From an uncultured Oscillospiraceae bacterium (lineage in GTDB: Bacteria; Bacillota; Clostridia; Oscillospirales; Oscillospiraceae), in NCBI GenBank assembly GCA_905205085.1, contig CAJLCG010000007.1:1-39609 (forward strand): a DNA stretch of 39,609 bases, given 5' to 3'. Below, piece after piece: positions 15,820-23,461 of the stretch (its first letter is position 1; every line of letters starts with the position of its first letter). A program made the translations under genes and the position numbers. Under the pieces are notes generated by a model. It was given only the letters and a program-made list of their open reading frames with translations. It searched no databases and had not been told where the DNA came from.

Positions 15820-16770
15820 ATGAAACGAATGCTTGCTTTGTTGATGACCCTGATGCTCCTGCTGGGACTGTGCGCCTGCGGCGCCGGCAGCAGCGGTGCC
15901 AGCGGAGACACCGCCGCCTCGTCCAGCGGCGGGGCCTCCAACGAGATGAACAGTACAGACTCCGGTTGGGATAACGGGAGTACCCAGGATGCCCAAGAGG
16001 AGTCGGAGGGCCAGAGCAGCGCCTCGGTCTACCAGGACGCCAAGCTCATCCGCCGGGCTTATCTTCAGATCCAGACGGAGACCTTTGACCAGGCGGTGGA
16101 GGCACTGGAGAAGATGGTCCAGGAGTGCGGCGGCTACTTCCAGAACGCCAGCGTGGAGGGCGGGAGCCTGCGCAACCAGAGCGCTTCCCGATGGGGCAAC
16201 TATACCATCCGCCTGCCCCAGGAGCAGTTTGATACCTTCCTGGGCCGCACCGGGGAGCTGGGCTACGTGACCAGCCAGAGCGAGAGCAGCGAAAACGTGA
16301 GCCAGCAGTACTACGACACCGAAGCCCGCCTGAAGGCCCAGCGCACCAAGCAGGAGCGGCTGCTCTCTCTGTTGGAGAAGGCGGACTCCATGGAGACCAT
16401 CGTAGCCCTGGAGGATGCCCTGAGCGAGGTGGAGTATGAAATTGAGAGCCTTACCACCTCTCTCAATGAGTACGACCGCCTCATCAGCTACTCCACCATT
16501 GAGCTTACCCTGGATGAGGTGGGTAGCATCACCCAGACTCCCGGGGAGCGGGATAGCCTGGGTGCGCGGATGGCGGCCGGGGTGCAGTCCAGCTTCCGGG
16601 GCCTGATAAACGGGGGACGGGAACTGCTGGTGTGGCTGTCCTACAACCTGGTGCTGGTCCTTGTGGTGGCAGCAGTCGCCGTGGTTGCGGTGGTGGTCAT
16701 GCGGAAAAAGGGGATGCTCTCCTGGAAAAAGCGGGGGCCAGGCGATGGGCCCGGTACGCCCATTGGATAA
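15820..16770 (+). CDS. DUF4349 lipoprotein with C-terminal membrane anchor
   Basis: A 316-aa envelope protein. A lipoprotein-type signal ends near LCAC (acylated Cys probably 20), followed by a Ser/Gly/Gln-rich linker to about residue 70. The DUF4349 domain occupies about 75-265 and includes a coiled-coil region (about 165-225, rich in Glu, Lys and Leu). A strong transmembrane helix near 268-292 is followed by a short basic tail. Family function is not known. ATG 15820 has GGGAGGG upstream. It is divergent from the amidase across a 144-bp gap that holds a partial inverted repeat (AGGTTC at 15721-15726 and GAACCT near 15753) but no clear promoter, and it ends in its own terminator. Confidence 0.88.
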   Translation: MKRMLALLMTLMLLLGLCACGAGSSGASGDTAASSSGGASNEMNSTDSGWDNGSTQDAQEESEGQSSASVYQDAKLIRRAYLQIQTETFDQAVEALEKMVQECGGYFQNASVEGGSLRNQSASRWGNYTIRLPQEQFDTFLGRTGELGYVTSQSESSENVSQQYYDTEARLKAQRTKQERLLSLLEKADSMETIVALEDALSEVEYEIESLTTSLNEYDRLISYSTIELTLDEVGSITQTPGERDSLGARMAAGVQSSFRGLINGGRELLVWLSYNLVLVLVVAAVAVVAVVVMRKKGMLSWKKRGPGDGPGTPIG

Positions 16771-16785
16771 CAGAGCTTGGATTTT

Positions 16786-16817
16786 GGCCCGCCGGACGGT
16801 TCCGGCGGGCCATTTTT
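16786..16817 (+). terminator. Intrinsic terminator after the DUF4349 gene
   Basis: GGCCCGCCGGA, loop CGGT, TCCGGCGGGCC, then ATTTTT. Eleven perfect pairs with a U-run. Confidence 0.93.
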
Positions 16818-16840
16818 CAGGAGAAAGGGAAAAATAGGGG

Positions 16841-16889
16841 TTGACAAAGAGAGGGTACAGTTGTAACCTGTATGTAGGTTACAGCTGTA
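16841..16889 (+). promoter_or_regulatory. blaI promoter with two BlaI-type operators
   Basis: TTGACA at 16841-16846, 17-bp spacer, weak -10 TAACCT at 16864-16869. Two boxes of the BlaI/MecI form TACA-N2-TGTA lie at 16856-16865 (TACAGTTGTA) and 16880-16889 (TACAGCTGTA), 24 bp apart centre to centre, and the whole stretch is a near-perfect large palindrome. One box covers the spacer and -10, the other the start region, so repression by the downstream BlaI product is expected. Confidence 0.85.
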
Positions 16890-16915
16890 CCCTGTTTGTT
16901 AGGAGGTCATATTGG

Positions 16916-17299
16916 ATGAAAGAGTTAGCGGCAAAGATCTCGTCTTCCGAGCTGGAGGTGCTGGAGGTGCTGTGGCGCTCGGAGGGCCCCATGCCCATTG
17001 CGGCCATCCGCAACGCCCTGGAGGAGACCCACAGCTGGGACGCCTCCACGGTGAAGACCCTGCTGCGCCGGCTGCGGGAGAAGGGGGCGGTGGACTGTGA
17101 AAAGCGGGATGTGTTCTACTACTGGCCCCTGCTGAGCCGGAAGGAGTACCAGCGCTGGTCTACCCAGTCCTTTGTGCAGCGGGTCTATCAGGGCAGCGCC
17201 CGGGACCTGGTGGCGGGTCTGGTGGAGTGCTGTCCCCTCAGTGCGGAGGATCTGAGCGAGCTGCGGGGCATCCTGTACCCCGACGAGAGCCGTGGATAA
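16916..17299 (+). CDS. blaI: BlaI/MecI-family transcriptional repressor
   Basis: Winged-helix repressor that binds TACA/TGTA operators as a dimer and is normally inactivated by proteolysis set off by its BlaR-type partner. Start ATG 16916 follows AGGAGG by 9 nt; the upstream part of the frame overlaps the operator and is not coding. The 127-aa product shows the family pattern SSELEVLEVLW, IRNALEE and STVKTLLRRLREKGAV in the recognition region, then a dimerisation tail. The stop overlaps the start of the M56-M23 protease by 8 bp. The target is likely its own operon; no beta-lactamase is nearby. Confidence 0.92.
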   Translation: MKELAAKISSSELEVLEVLWRSEGPMPIAAIRNALEETHSWDASTVKTLLRRLREKGAVDCEKRDVFYYWPLLSRKEYQRWSTQSFVQRVYQGSARDLVAGLVECCPLSAEDLSELRGILYPDESRG

Positions 17300-18704
17300 G
17301 CTGTTGGTGCTGGGCAGCGTGTCCCTGTCTGGGACCCTGCTAGCGGGTGTGACTGTGCTTCTCTGCCGGGTTTTACGGGGAAAAATCTCCGCCCGGGCAG
17401 TCTATGGGCTTTGGATTTTGGTGCTGCTACGCTTTCTGTGCCCCTGGACCACCCCTCACAGCCTGCTCAGTCAGGGAGTGGAGGGCCCCCAGGAGTCGTG
17501 GACCCTGTCCGTCCCGGAGCAGTCCAGCGTTCCAAGCCAAGCGCCAGTCCAGCCGGAGCAGCATCCGGCTTCGGTTCCCGCGGAGCCCCTGTTGTGGGCG
17601 GTGTGGGGGACGGGAGCTGGTGTGATGCTGGTGGTGCGCGGGGTGAGCTATGTCCGGTTTTCCCGGAGCATCCTGCGCCGTAGCCGGCCCGCCCCAAAGG
17701 AGGCCCAGGCGGTCTATGGGGTCCTTACCGCCTCAGATCGCCGTCCGCCCAAGCTGGTATGCAGCCCGGAGGCAGCCACCCCCATGCTGATGGGGCTGGT
17801 ACGGCCTGTTCTTGTGCTGCCCTGCCGCTCTCTGGAGGAAGAGGCCCTGGAGGGGCTGCTCTCCCATGAGCTGACTCACTGGCGGCGGCACGATTTAGCT
17901 GTCAAGTGGCTTTCCGTGACAGTGACTGTGCTGCATTGGTTTAACCCGGCTGCCTGGTGGTTGCTGGAGCGGCTGGACCAGGCCTGCGAGTTGGCATGCG
18001 ACGAAACCGTGTGCCGGGGCTGGGACCGGGAGCACCGGGCCCGATACGGCCAGATGCTGCTGGAGCTGTGTGCCGTCCCCGCCCCAGGCTTTGCCGCCTG
18101 CCTTTCCAAGAAGCAGTGTTTAAAAGAAAGGTTGATACACATTATGGATCACAAGCGCAAACCCTTTGCCGGGGTGCTGGCGGCGGGGGCCTGCATGGCC
18201 GTGCTGCTCACCTCGGTGGCCCTGGGTGCCTACGCCGCTCCGGAGGAGCCCAAGGCGGATGTCTCCGCCCAGACGGCCCAGGGGGAGACCACCCTCCAGT
18301 GGCCCATGGAAACCGGGGGCAGCGTCACCCTGTCCGTCCCCTTCGGCAGCCGGGTCCATCCCATCACCGGCCAGACCACGAACCACAGCGGCATTGACAT
18401 CGTGCTGGACGCGGGCACGCCGGTGCTGGCGGCAGCGGCCGGGACGGTGACCGAGACCGATTTCGCCCCTGTGGATGGTCAGTACATCGTATTGGACCAC
18501 GGCAGTCTCACCACCAAGTACTGCCACCTGTTGGAGATCCAGGTGGAGGTGGGGGAGACGGTATTCGCCGGTCAGACCATCGGTGCGGTGGGCCAGACGG
18601 GCCAGAGCACCGGGCCTCACCTCCACTTTGAGGTCGCTCAGAACGGCAGCCTGGTGGACCCCCTGTCCCTGCTGCCTCAGACGGCGGTGGAATCCCAGTC
18701 CTGA
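17292..18704 (+). CDS. Membrane M56 protease fused to M23 peptidoglycan endopeptidase
   Basis: BlaR1-like signalling protease with an unusual output end. GTG 17292 overlaps blaI. Hydrophobic segments at about residues 5-27, 36-52, 99-120 and 292-314 frame an M56 zinc domain with HELTH (192-196) and third ligand in the LACDE segment (235-238). Where BlaR1 has an extracellular penicillin-binding sensor, this 470-aa protein has a linker and an M23 (LytM) domain at about 340-462 with His365, Asp369 and the HLH pair 443/445 all kept, so it should be an active DD- or glycyl-endopeptidase outside the membrane. It may sense or cut peptidoglycan and release BlaI repression. Similar M23/M56 proteins are known in Clostridia; their biology is poorly known. 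Confidence 0.9.
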   Translation: MDKLLVLGSVSLSGTLLAGVTVLLCRVLRGKISARAVYGLWILVLLRFLCPWTTPHSLLSQGVEGPQESWTLSVPEQSSVPSQAPVQPEQHPASVPAEPLLWAVWGTGAGVMLVVRGVSYVRFSRSILRRSRPAPKEAQAVYGVLTASDRRPPKLVCSPEAATPMLMGLVRPVLVLPCRSLEEEALEGLLSHELTHWRRHDLAVKWLSVTVTVLHWFNPAAWWLLERLDQACELACDETVCRGWDREHRARYGQMLLELCAVPAPGFAACLSKKQCLKERLIHIMDHKRKPFAGVLAAGACMAVLLTSVALGAYAAPEEPKADVSAQTAQGETTLQWPMETGGSVTLSVPFGSRVHPITGQTTNHSGIDIVLDAGTPVLAAAAGTVTETDFAPVDGQYIVLDHGSLTTKYCHLLEIQVEVGETVFAGQTIGAVGQTGQSTGPHLHFEVAQNGSLVDPLSLLPQTAVESQS

Positions 18705-18713
18705 ATCTTGTCA

Positions 18714-18747
18714 AAATCCGGGGAACCAAACGGTTTCCCGGATTTTT
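18714..18747 (+). terminator. Intrinsic terminator after the M56-M23 gene
   Basis: AAATCCGGGGAACC, loop AAAC, GGTTTCCCGGATTT, then TT. Fourteen pairs including one G-U, with a five-T run. Confidence 0.92.
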
Positions 18748-18769
18748 GCGTCCCTGCGTGGGAAACTCT

Positions 18770-18807
18770 TTGACAAAGGGGAGCCTGGCAGGGTACAATA
18801 TGCCAGG
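18770..18807 (+). promoter_or_regulatory. Promoter and possible operator of the ABC importer
   Basis: TTGACA at 18770-18775, 18-bp spacer, TACAAT at 18794-18799. An inverted repeat CCTGGCA-N10-TGCCAGG (18784-18790 and 18801-18807) straddles the -10 box, a good place for a repressor. I do not recognise the motif as a Fur, DtxR, ModE or NikR box. Confidence 0.75.
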
Positions 18808-18839
18808 ACAACCCAGAGTTTGTAAAGGAGGAGACAAAC

Positions 18840-19913
18840 TTGAAACGATCTTTGACAAAGCGTTTGGCCGCGCTGGCCCTGGCCGCCTTGCTGGCGGTGT
18901 CGGCCGCCGGATGCAGCGGTGGGAACAGCTCTGGTTCCAACACCGGCAGCCAGAGTGAAAGCCAAAGCGGCTCCCAGAGCCAGCAGAGCTCCACCATCGT
19001 TCTCACCGACCAGGCAGGCCGGGAAGTGACCCTGGAGGGCCCCGCCCAGACCCTGGTGAGCTGCTACTACATCACCACCTACGCCACCATCGCCCTGGGC
19101 GTGGACGACCGGGTGGTGGGCCTGGAAAATAAGCCTGAGAGCCGTCCCATCTACCAGATGGCCGCCCCGGAGCTGCTGGAGCAGGCCTCGGTAGGCAGCC
19201 TGAAGGAGTTCAACGTGGAGGCCGCTGCCGCCCTGGAGCCTGATCTGGTCATCATGCCCCTGAAGCTTCAGGACTACGCGGGTGCCCTGGAGGAGTTGGG
19301 CATCCCTGTGCTGATGGTCAACCCGGAGAGCCACGAGTTGCTGGTGGAGATGCTCACCCTCATCGGACAGGCCTGCGGTGTGGAGGACCGGGCCAAGGAG
19401 CTCACCGACTACTACGAGAAGCAGATCGCCCGCATGGAGGAGCTCACCGAAGGCTGTGAGGAGCCGGTGGTGTACATGGGCGCTAACTCCACCTACCTGA
19501 ATACCGCCCCCAAAGATATGTACCAGAGCACCCTCATCGACATCGCCGGGGGCGTGAACGCCGCCGGGGAGATGGAGGGGGACTACTGGACTCAGGTCTC
19601 CTACGAGACCTTGCTGGCCATGGAGCCTGACGTGTTCATCATCCCCACCGCCGCGGAGTATACCGTGGACGACGTGAAGAACGATCCCCAGCTGTCCCAG
19701 CTGCCCGCCGTGGTCAACGACGCGGTGTACGCCATGCCCAAGGGCATTGAGGAGTGGGATTCTCCCATTCCCTCCGGCATTCTGGGCACCATGTGGCTGA
19801 CCAGCGTGCTCCATCCTGACGTCTATCCCTTCGAGACCTTCGTCTCTGACGCCCAGGACTTCTACCAGACCTTCTACGGCTTCGAGATCGATACCAGCCT
19901 GATCACCAAGTAA
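18840..19913 (+). CDS. FecB-type substrate-binding lipoprotein of an ABC importer
   Basis: Captures a metal chelate or corrinoid outside the membrane for the permease and ATPase encoded next. TTG 18840 follows AAAGGAGGA. A lipoprotein signal ends at Cys25 (SAAGC), then a Ser/Gly/Gln linker, then a two-lobed periplasmic-binding fold of class III (TroA/FecB type) from about residue 55 with the usual opening DQAGREVTLEG and a long connecting helix near 185-200. Family members bind Fe-siderophores, haem, cobalamin or, more rarely, molybdate; nothing here fixes the substrate. The cobalamin operon upstream and molybdenum genes downstream both make plausible partners. Confidence 0.9.
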   Translation: MKRSLTKRLAALALAALLAVSAAGCSGGNSSGSNTGSQSESQSGSQSQQSSTIVLTDQAGREVTLEGPAQTLVSCYYITTYATIALGVDDRVVGLENKPESRPIYQMAAPELLEQASVGSLKEFNVEAAAALEPDLVIMPLKLQDYAGALEELGIPVLMVNPESHELLVEMLTLIGQACGVEDRAKELTDYYEKQIARMEELTEGCEEPVVYMGANSTYLNTAPKDMYQSTLIDIAGGVNAAGEMEGDYWTQVSYETLLAMEPDVFIIPTAAEYTVDDVKNDPQLSQLPAVVNDAVYAMPKGIEEWDSPIPSGILGTMWLTSVLHPDVYPFETFVSDAQDFYQTFYGFEIDTSLITK

Positions 19914-19924
19914 AAAATCAAGCA

Positions 19925-19955
19925 GGGGGGAGGAGTACTCCTCCCCCCATTTTTT
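19925..19955 (+). terminator. Terminator/attenuator after the binding-protein gene
   Basis: GGGGGGAGGA, loop GTAC, TCCTCCCCCC, then ATTTTTT: ten perfect GC-rich pairs and a U-run. It lies within the importer operon, so it probably lowers permease and ATPase output relative to the binding protein. Confidence 0.88.
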
Positions 19956-19957
19956 CT

Positions 19958-20004
19958 GTTTTTTTGGTCTGCCCATCTCCAAGAGGCGGGCAGACCAAAA
20001 AAAC
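19958..20004 (+). other. Second intercistronic hairpin before the permease gene
   Basis: Perfect 17-bp stem: G plus seven T plus GGTCTGCCC at 19958-19974, loop 13, GGGCAGACC plus seven A plus C at 19988-20004. It starts right after the terminator and ends 31 nt before the permease start. It may protect the distal mRNA end or act with the terminator. Confidence 0.8.
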
Positions 20005-20035
20005 TGAAGTTGGATTGGAAAGGGGGAACACCACC

Positions 20036-21052
20036 ATGAAAAAATATACCCGGGAGTTTACCGCCGTGCTGGCCGTGGCGCTGGTGCTGGCCGTGTTGGC
20101 GGTGGTTTCCCTGTTTGTGGGCAGCTACCCCCTTTCCATCGGGGAAATCGGGGCGATTCTGACCGGTCAGCTAAAAAACGGCATGGCCGTCCGGGTATTT
20201 TGGCAGCTGCGGCTACCCCGGATGTGCATGGGTCTCATCTCCGGGCTATCCCTGGGGGTGGCAGGAGGGGTGTACCAGACCATCTTCCGAAACCCCTTGG
20301 CCTCGCCCGACCTCACCGGCGTGGCCTCTGGGGCGTCCCTGGGAGCCGCCTGCGTTATCGTGCTGGGAGCCGGGGCCAGCGGGGAGATCATGGCCGGTGC
20401 CTTCCTGATGGGGATGCTGGCCCTGGGACTAGTGCTGTTTCTGGTGCGGGCCGCCCGGCTGGAGCGCACGGGCAGCTATATCCTGGCCGGCGTGGTGGTC
20501 TCCGCCCTGGCGGAGGCGGGTCTGATGTCCCTGAAGGTGATGGCCGACCCAGAGCGGGAGCTGGCCGCCCTGGAGGTTTGGACCATGGGCAGCCTGGCTG
20601 CTATCACGGCTGGTAAAGTGGTTTTGCCTGCCATTACGGTGGCGGTCTGCCTGGGGCTGTTGCTCCTGTTCCGCCGGGAGGTGCTGATGCTGTCCCTGGG
20701 GGAGGAGAGCGCCCGGAGCATGGGGCTGGACCCGGTGCTGTGGCGGGCCCTGCTGCTGGGAGTGACCACCCTGATGGTGGCGGCGGTGGTGTCGGTGACG
20801 GGGGTCATCTCCTTTGTGGGACTGATCGCCCCCCACATCGCCTTTTTGCTCTTAGGCCGCCGGGGCGGGCCCTATCTGCCTATGTGCGGGCTGGTAGGCG
20901 GGGCGGTACTACTGTGCGCCGACCTGCTAGCCCGGTCGATTTCCCAGGGGGGAGCCGAGCTGCCTCTAAGCATTTTTACGGTGCTGTTTGCCGCCCCGGT
21001 GCTGGTGGCGCTTTTGTGCCGGAAGGGGGATCGATATGGCAGCGATGCTTGA
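20036..21052 (+). CDS. FecCD/BtuC-family ABC permease
   Basis: Membrane channel of the importer, usually ten helices per subunit in a homodimer. ATG 20036 follows AAGGGGGAA; the earlier in-frame ATG lies inside the hairpin region. The 338-aa product has the family markers LRLPRMCMGLISG near residue 58, GGVYQTIFRNPLASPDLTGV near 76-95, and the coupling-helix region GLDPVLWRALLLG near 235, plus GLIAPHI near 262. Overlaps the ATPase gene by 17 bp. BtuC and FecCD relatives are alike here, so the substrate cannot be read from it. Confidence 0.94.
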   Translation: MKKYTREFTAVLAVALVLAVLAVVSLFVGSYPLSIGEIGAILTGQLKNGMAVRVFWQLRLPRMCMGLISGLSLGVAGGVYQTIFRNPLASPDLTGVASGASLGAACVIVLGAGASGEIMAGAFLMGMLALGLVLFLVRAARLERTGSYILAGVVVSALAEAGLMSLKVMADPERELAALEVWTMGSLAAITAGKVVLPAITVAVCLGLLLLFRREVLMLSLGEESARSMGLDPVLWRALLLGVTTLMVAAVVSVTGVISFVGLIAPHIAFLLLGRRGGPYLPMCGLVGGAVLLCADLLARSISQGGAELPLSIFTVLFAAPVLVALLCRKGDRYGSDA

Positions 21053-21830
21053 GGTAGAACACCTGTGTGCTGGTTACGGCACGCCGGTGGTAAAGGATAT
21101 TTCCTTTTCAGTAGAAGGTGGGGAGCTGGTGGGCCTGCTGGGCCGCAACGGCAGCGGAAAGACCACCCTGCTGCGTTCCCTCACCGGCTCGGCCAAGGTA
21201 ACGGGGGGCCGAGTGCTGCTGGACGGGGAGGACTGGGGACGGCTTAGTCACCGCCAGCGGGCCTGCCGTGTGGCTCTGATGCCTCAGCGGCCCCAGCTGC
21301 TGCCCGGCCTGCGGGCCCGGGAGGTGCTGGAGATGGGCCGCTACCCATGGACGGGCCCCCTGCGCCCGGCGGGTGAGGAAGGCCGAAAGCGGGTGGCCCA
21401 GGCCGCCCGGCAGTTTGGTTTGGAGGAGCTGCTGGACACCGACTGCGCCGCCCTCAGCGAGGGCCAGCGGCAGATGGTCCACCTGGGCCGGGCCGTGGTT
21501 CAGGATGCCCCGGTCCTGCTGCTGGACGAGCCTAACAGCGCCCTGGACTTCTACAACACCCAGCTTCTCTTCCAGACGGTAGGGGAGCTCATCCGCACCC
21601 AGCGCAAGGCTGGTCTTGTGGTGCTCCACGACCCGGCTCTGGCCCTCACCTGGTGCCGCCGCCTGCTGCTACTGCGCCAAGGAGAATTGGTGGGGGAGGT
21701 ATGCCCCGCCCAGGCCGGGGAGGCGGAGATCCAGGCGGTTTTGCGCCGCATTTACCCGGATATTTGTGTCAAACGGGACAAAGACAGCGGAGCCTACTGG
21801 TGCGGTCTTGCGGAAAATGGAGAAAAATAA
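21036..21830 (+). CDS. FecE/BtuD-family ABC ATPase
   Basis: Energises the importer. ATG 21036 lies inside the permease 3' end with GGAAGGGGG upstream; a second ATG at 21045 is possible. The 264-aa product has Walker A GRNGSGKT (36-43), Q-loop near Gln84, signature LSEGQ (140-144, one change from LSGGQ), Walker B LLLDEP (161-166) and switch His in VVLHDP. Last gene of the importer operon. No terminator is seen before the next promoter at 21868. Confidence 0.95.
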   Translation: MAAMLEVEHLCAGYGTPVVKDISFSVEGGELVGLLGRNGSGKTTLLRSLTGSAKVTGGRVLLDGEDWGRLSHRQRACRVALMPQRPQLLPGLRAREVLEMGRYPWTGPLRPAGEEGRKRVAQAARQFGLEELLDTDCAALSEGQRQMVHLGRAVVQDAPVLLLDEPNSALDFYNTQLLFQTVGELIRTQRKAGLVVLHDPALALTWCRRLLLLRQGELVGEVCPAQAGEAEIQAVLRRIYPDICVKRDKDSGAYWCGLAENGEK

Positions 21831-21867
21831 AAAAATTTGTGAATACACTGTGAACGCCAGAGAAATC

Positions 21868-21876
21868 TGATATAAT
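21868..21876 (+). promoter_or_regulatory. Extended -10 promoter of the NCS2 permease
   Basis: TGATATAAT: TG one base before a perfect TATAAT (21871-21876). The -35 region is weak (CTGTGA at 17 bp). ATG follows about 40 bases later with GGGAGGA. Confidence 0.65.
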
Positions 21877-21916
21877 ATAGGTCTCACACTACAAAAAAAG
21901 ATCAGGGAGGAAGATC

Positions 21917-23314
21917 ATGGAGCGTTCCGGACAGTATGTGACGCCCTTCGATTTCTTTGGGCGTCTTCCCCTGCGTCAGGCCATTCCCCTGGGGCTTCAG
22001 CATGTGCTGGCCATGTTTGTGGGTAACCTGACTCCTATCCTTATCATCACCAACCTGTGCGCCGCCACCAGCGGGGCGGAGGACTTTGCCGCCATCCAGG
22101 TGGTGCTGCTGCAAAATGCCATGCTGGTGGCCGGTCTGGTCACCCTGGTGCAGCTGTTTGCCATCGGCCCGGTGGGCGGCAAGGTGCCCATCATCATGGG
22201 CACCAGCTCCGGCTTTATCGGCGTGTTCCAGAGTGTAGTCAACGTAATGGGCGGCGGCATCGTGGCCTACGGTGCCATTATGGGCGCTTCCATTTTGGGC
22301 GGCTTGTTTGAAACCGTTCTGGGCGCCTTCCTGAAGCCCCTGCGCCGCTTTTTCCCCGCCGTGGTCACCGGCACCGTGGTGCTGTCCATCGGCCTGTCCC
22401 TCATCAGCGTGGGCGTGGGCTCCTTCGGCGGCGGTACCAGCGCCAAGGACTACGGCTCCGTGGAGAACCTGCTCATCGCCCTGGTGGTGATGATCATTGT
22501 CCTGGCCCTCAAGCACGGGGCCAAGGGGCTGGCCAGCTCCTCCTGTATCCTCATCGGCATCATCTGCGGCTACATCATCTGTGCCATTTTGCCCCTGTTC
22601 CTGTCCACCACCGGCGTCACTGCCGACGGCGTCGAGTACACCAAGGCCTGGGTGCTCAACTGGGACAAGGTGGCTCAGGCCAGCTGGGTGTCCATCCCCG
22701 CGCTGATGCCTGTCAAGCCGGTATTTGATCTGCGGGCCATCCTGCCTGTGATGATCATGTTCATCGTCACCGCTGTGGAGACGGTGGGCGACATCTCCGG
22801 CGTGATGGAGGGCGGTATGGGCCGGGAGGCCACCGACAAGGAACTGGCCGGCGGCGTCATCTGTGACGGCCTGGGTTCCTCCTTCGCCGCCCTGTTCGGA
22901 GTGCTGCCCAACACCTCCTTCAGCCAGAACGTGGGTCTGGTCACCATGACCAAGATCGTCAACCGCACCGCTCTGGCCTGCGGCGCCGTGTTCCTGGTGC
23001 TGTGCGGCCTGCTGCCCAAGCTGGCGGCCATCGTGTCCATCATGCCCCAGAGCGTGCTGGGCGGCGCGGCGGTTATTATGTTCTCCTCCATCGTGATGAG
23101 CGGTATCCAGCTCATCACCAAGGAGCCCCTCACCGCCCGGAACATGTCCATTGTCTCCGTGGCTCTGGGCCTGGGCTACGGCCTGGGTGCCAACAGCGCG
23201 GTGCTCTCCGGCCTGCCCCAGTGGATTCAGCTGGTCTTCGGCGGTTCCGGCATCGTGCCCGCCGCCTTCGTGGCCATCATCATGAACATCCTGCTGCCCA
23301 AGGAGAAGGCGTAA
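21917..23314 (+). CDS. NCS2-family purine/pyrimidine permease
   Basis: Proton- or sodium-driven uptake of a nucleobase, probably xanthine, urate or uracil, across the membrane. The 465-aa product is hydrophobic throughout (about 14 segments), opens with the LPLRQAIPLGLQHVLAMFVGN block typical of xanthine/uracil permeases when read across the first helix, and has QNVGLVTMTKIVNR near residue 335 and MPQSVLGGAAVIMF near 375. ATG 21917 follows GGGAGGA. The molybdenum hydroxylase genes directly downstream, of the xanthine dehydrogenase type, favour a purine substrate. It has its own promoter and terminator. Confidence 0.93.
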   Translation: MERSGQYVTPFDFFGRLPLRQAIPLGLQHVLAMFVGNLTPILIITNLCAATSGAEDFAAIQVVLLQNAMLVAGLVTLVQLFAIGPVGGKVPIIMGTSSGFIGVFQSVVNVMGGGIVAYGAIMGASILGGLFETVLGAFLKPLRRFFPAVVTGTVVLSIGLSLISVGVGSFGGGTSAKDYGSVENLLIALVVMIIVLALKHGAKGLASSSCILIGIICGYIICAILPLFLSTTGVTADGVEYTKAWVLNWDKVAQASWVSIPALMPVKPVFDLRAILPVMIMFIVTAVETVGDISGVMEGGMGREATDKELAGGVICDGLGSSFAALFGVLPNTSFSQNVGLVTMTKIVNRTALACGAVFLVLCGLLPKLAAIVSIMPQSVLGGAAVIMFSSIVMSGIQLITKEPLTARNMSIVSVALGLGYGLGANSAVLSGLPQWIQLVFGGSGIVPAAFVAIIMNILLPKEKA

Positions 23315-23340
23315 ATTTCAACTTGATACGATCAATTTTT

Positions 23341-23379
23341 CCGGGCGGAACCGATTTTTGTCGGGTCCGCCCGGATTTT
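23341..23379 (+). terminator. Intrinsic terminator after the NCS2 permease
   Basis: CCGGGCGGAACCGA and TCGGGTCCGCCCGG pair at 13 of 14 positions, loop TTTTTG, followed by ATTTTGGTTT. Confidence 0.88.
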
Positions 23380-23382
23380 GGT

Positions 23383-23411
23383 TTGTCAGGGTGGAAATAA
23401 TATGGTATAAT
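23383..23411 (+). promoter_or_regulatory. Promoter of the molybdenum hydroxylase operon
   Basis: TTGTCA at 23383-23388, exact 17-bp spacer, TATAAT at 23406-23411. It begins right after the preceding terminator. Confidence 0.85.
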
Positions 23412-23461
23412 AATATGCTTTTAAAAAGATACACAGCATGCCGCGATGGGGAGGAAATACT

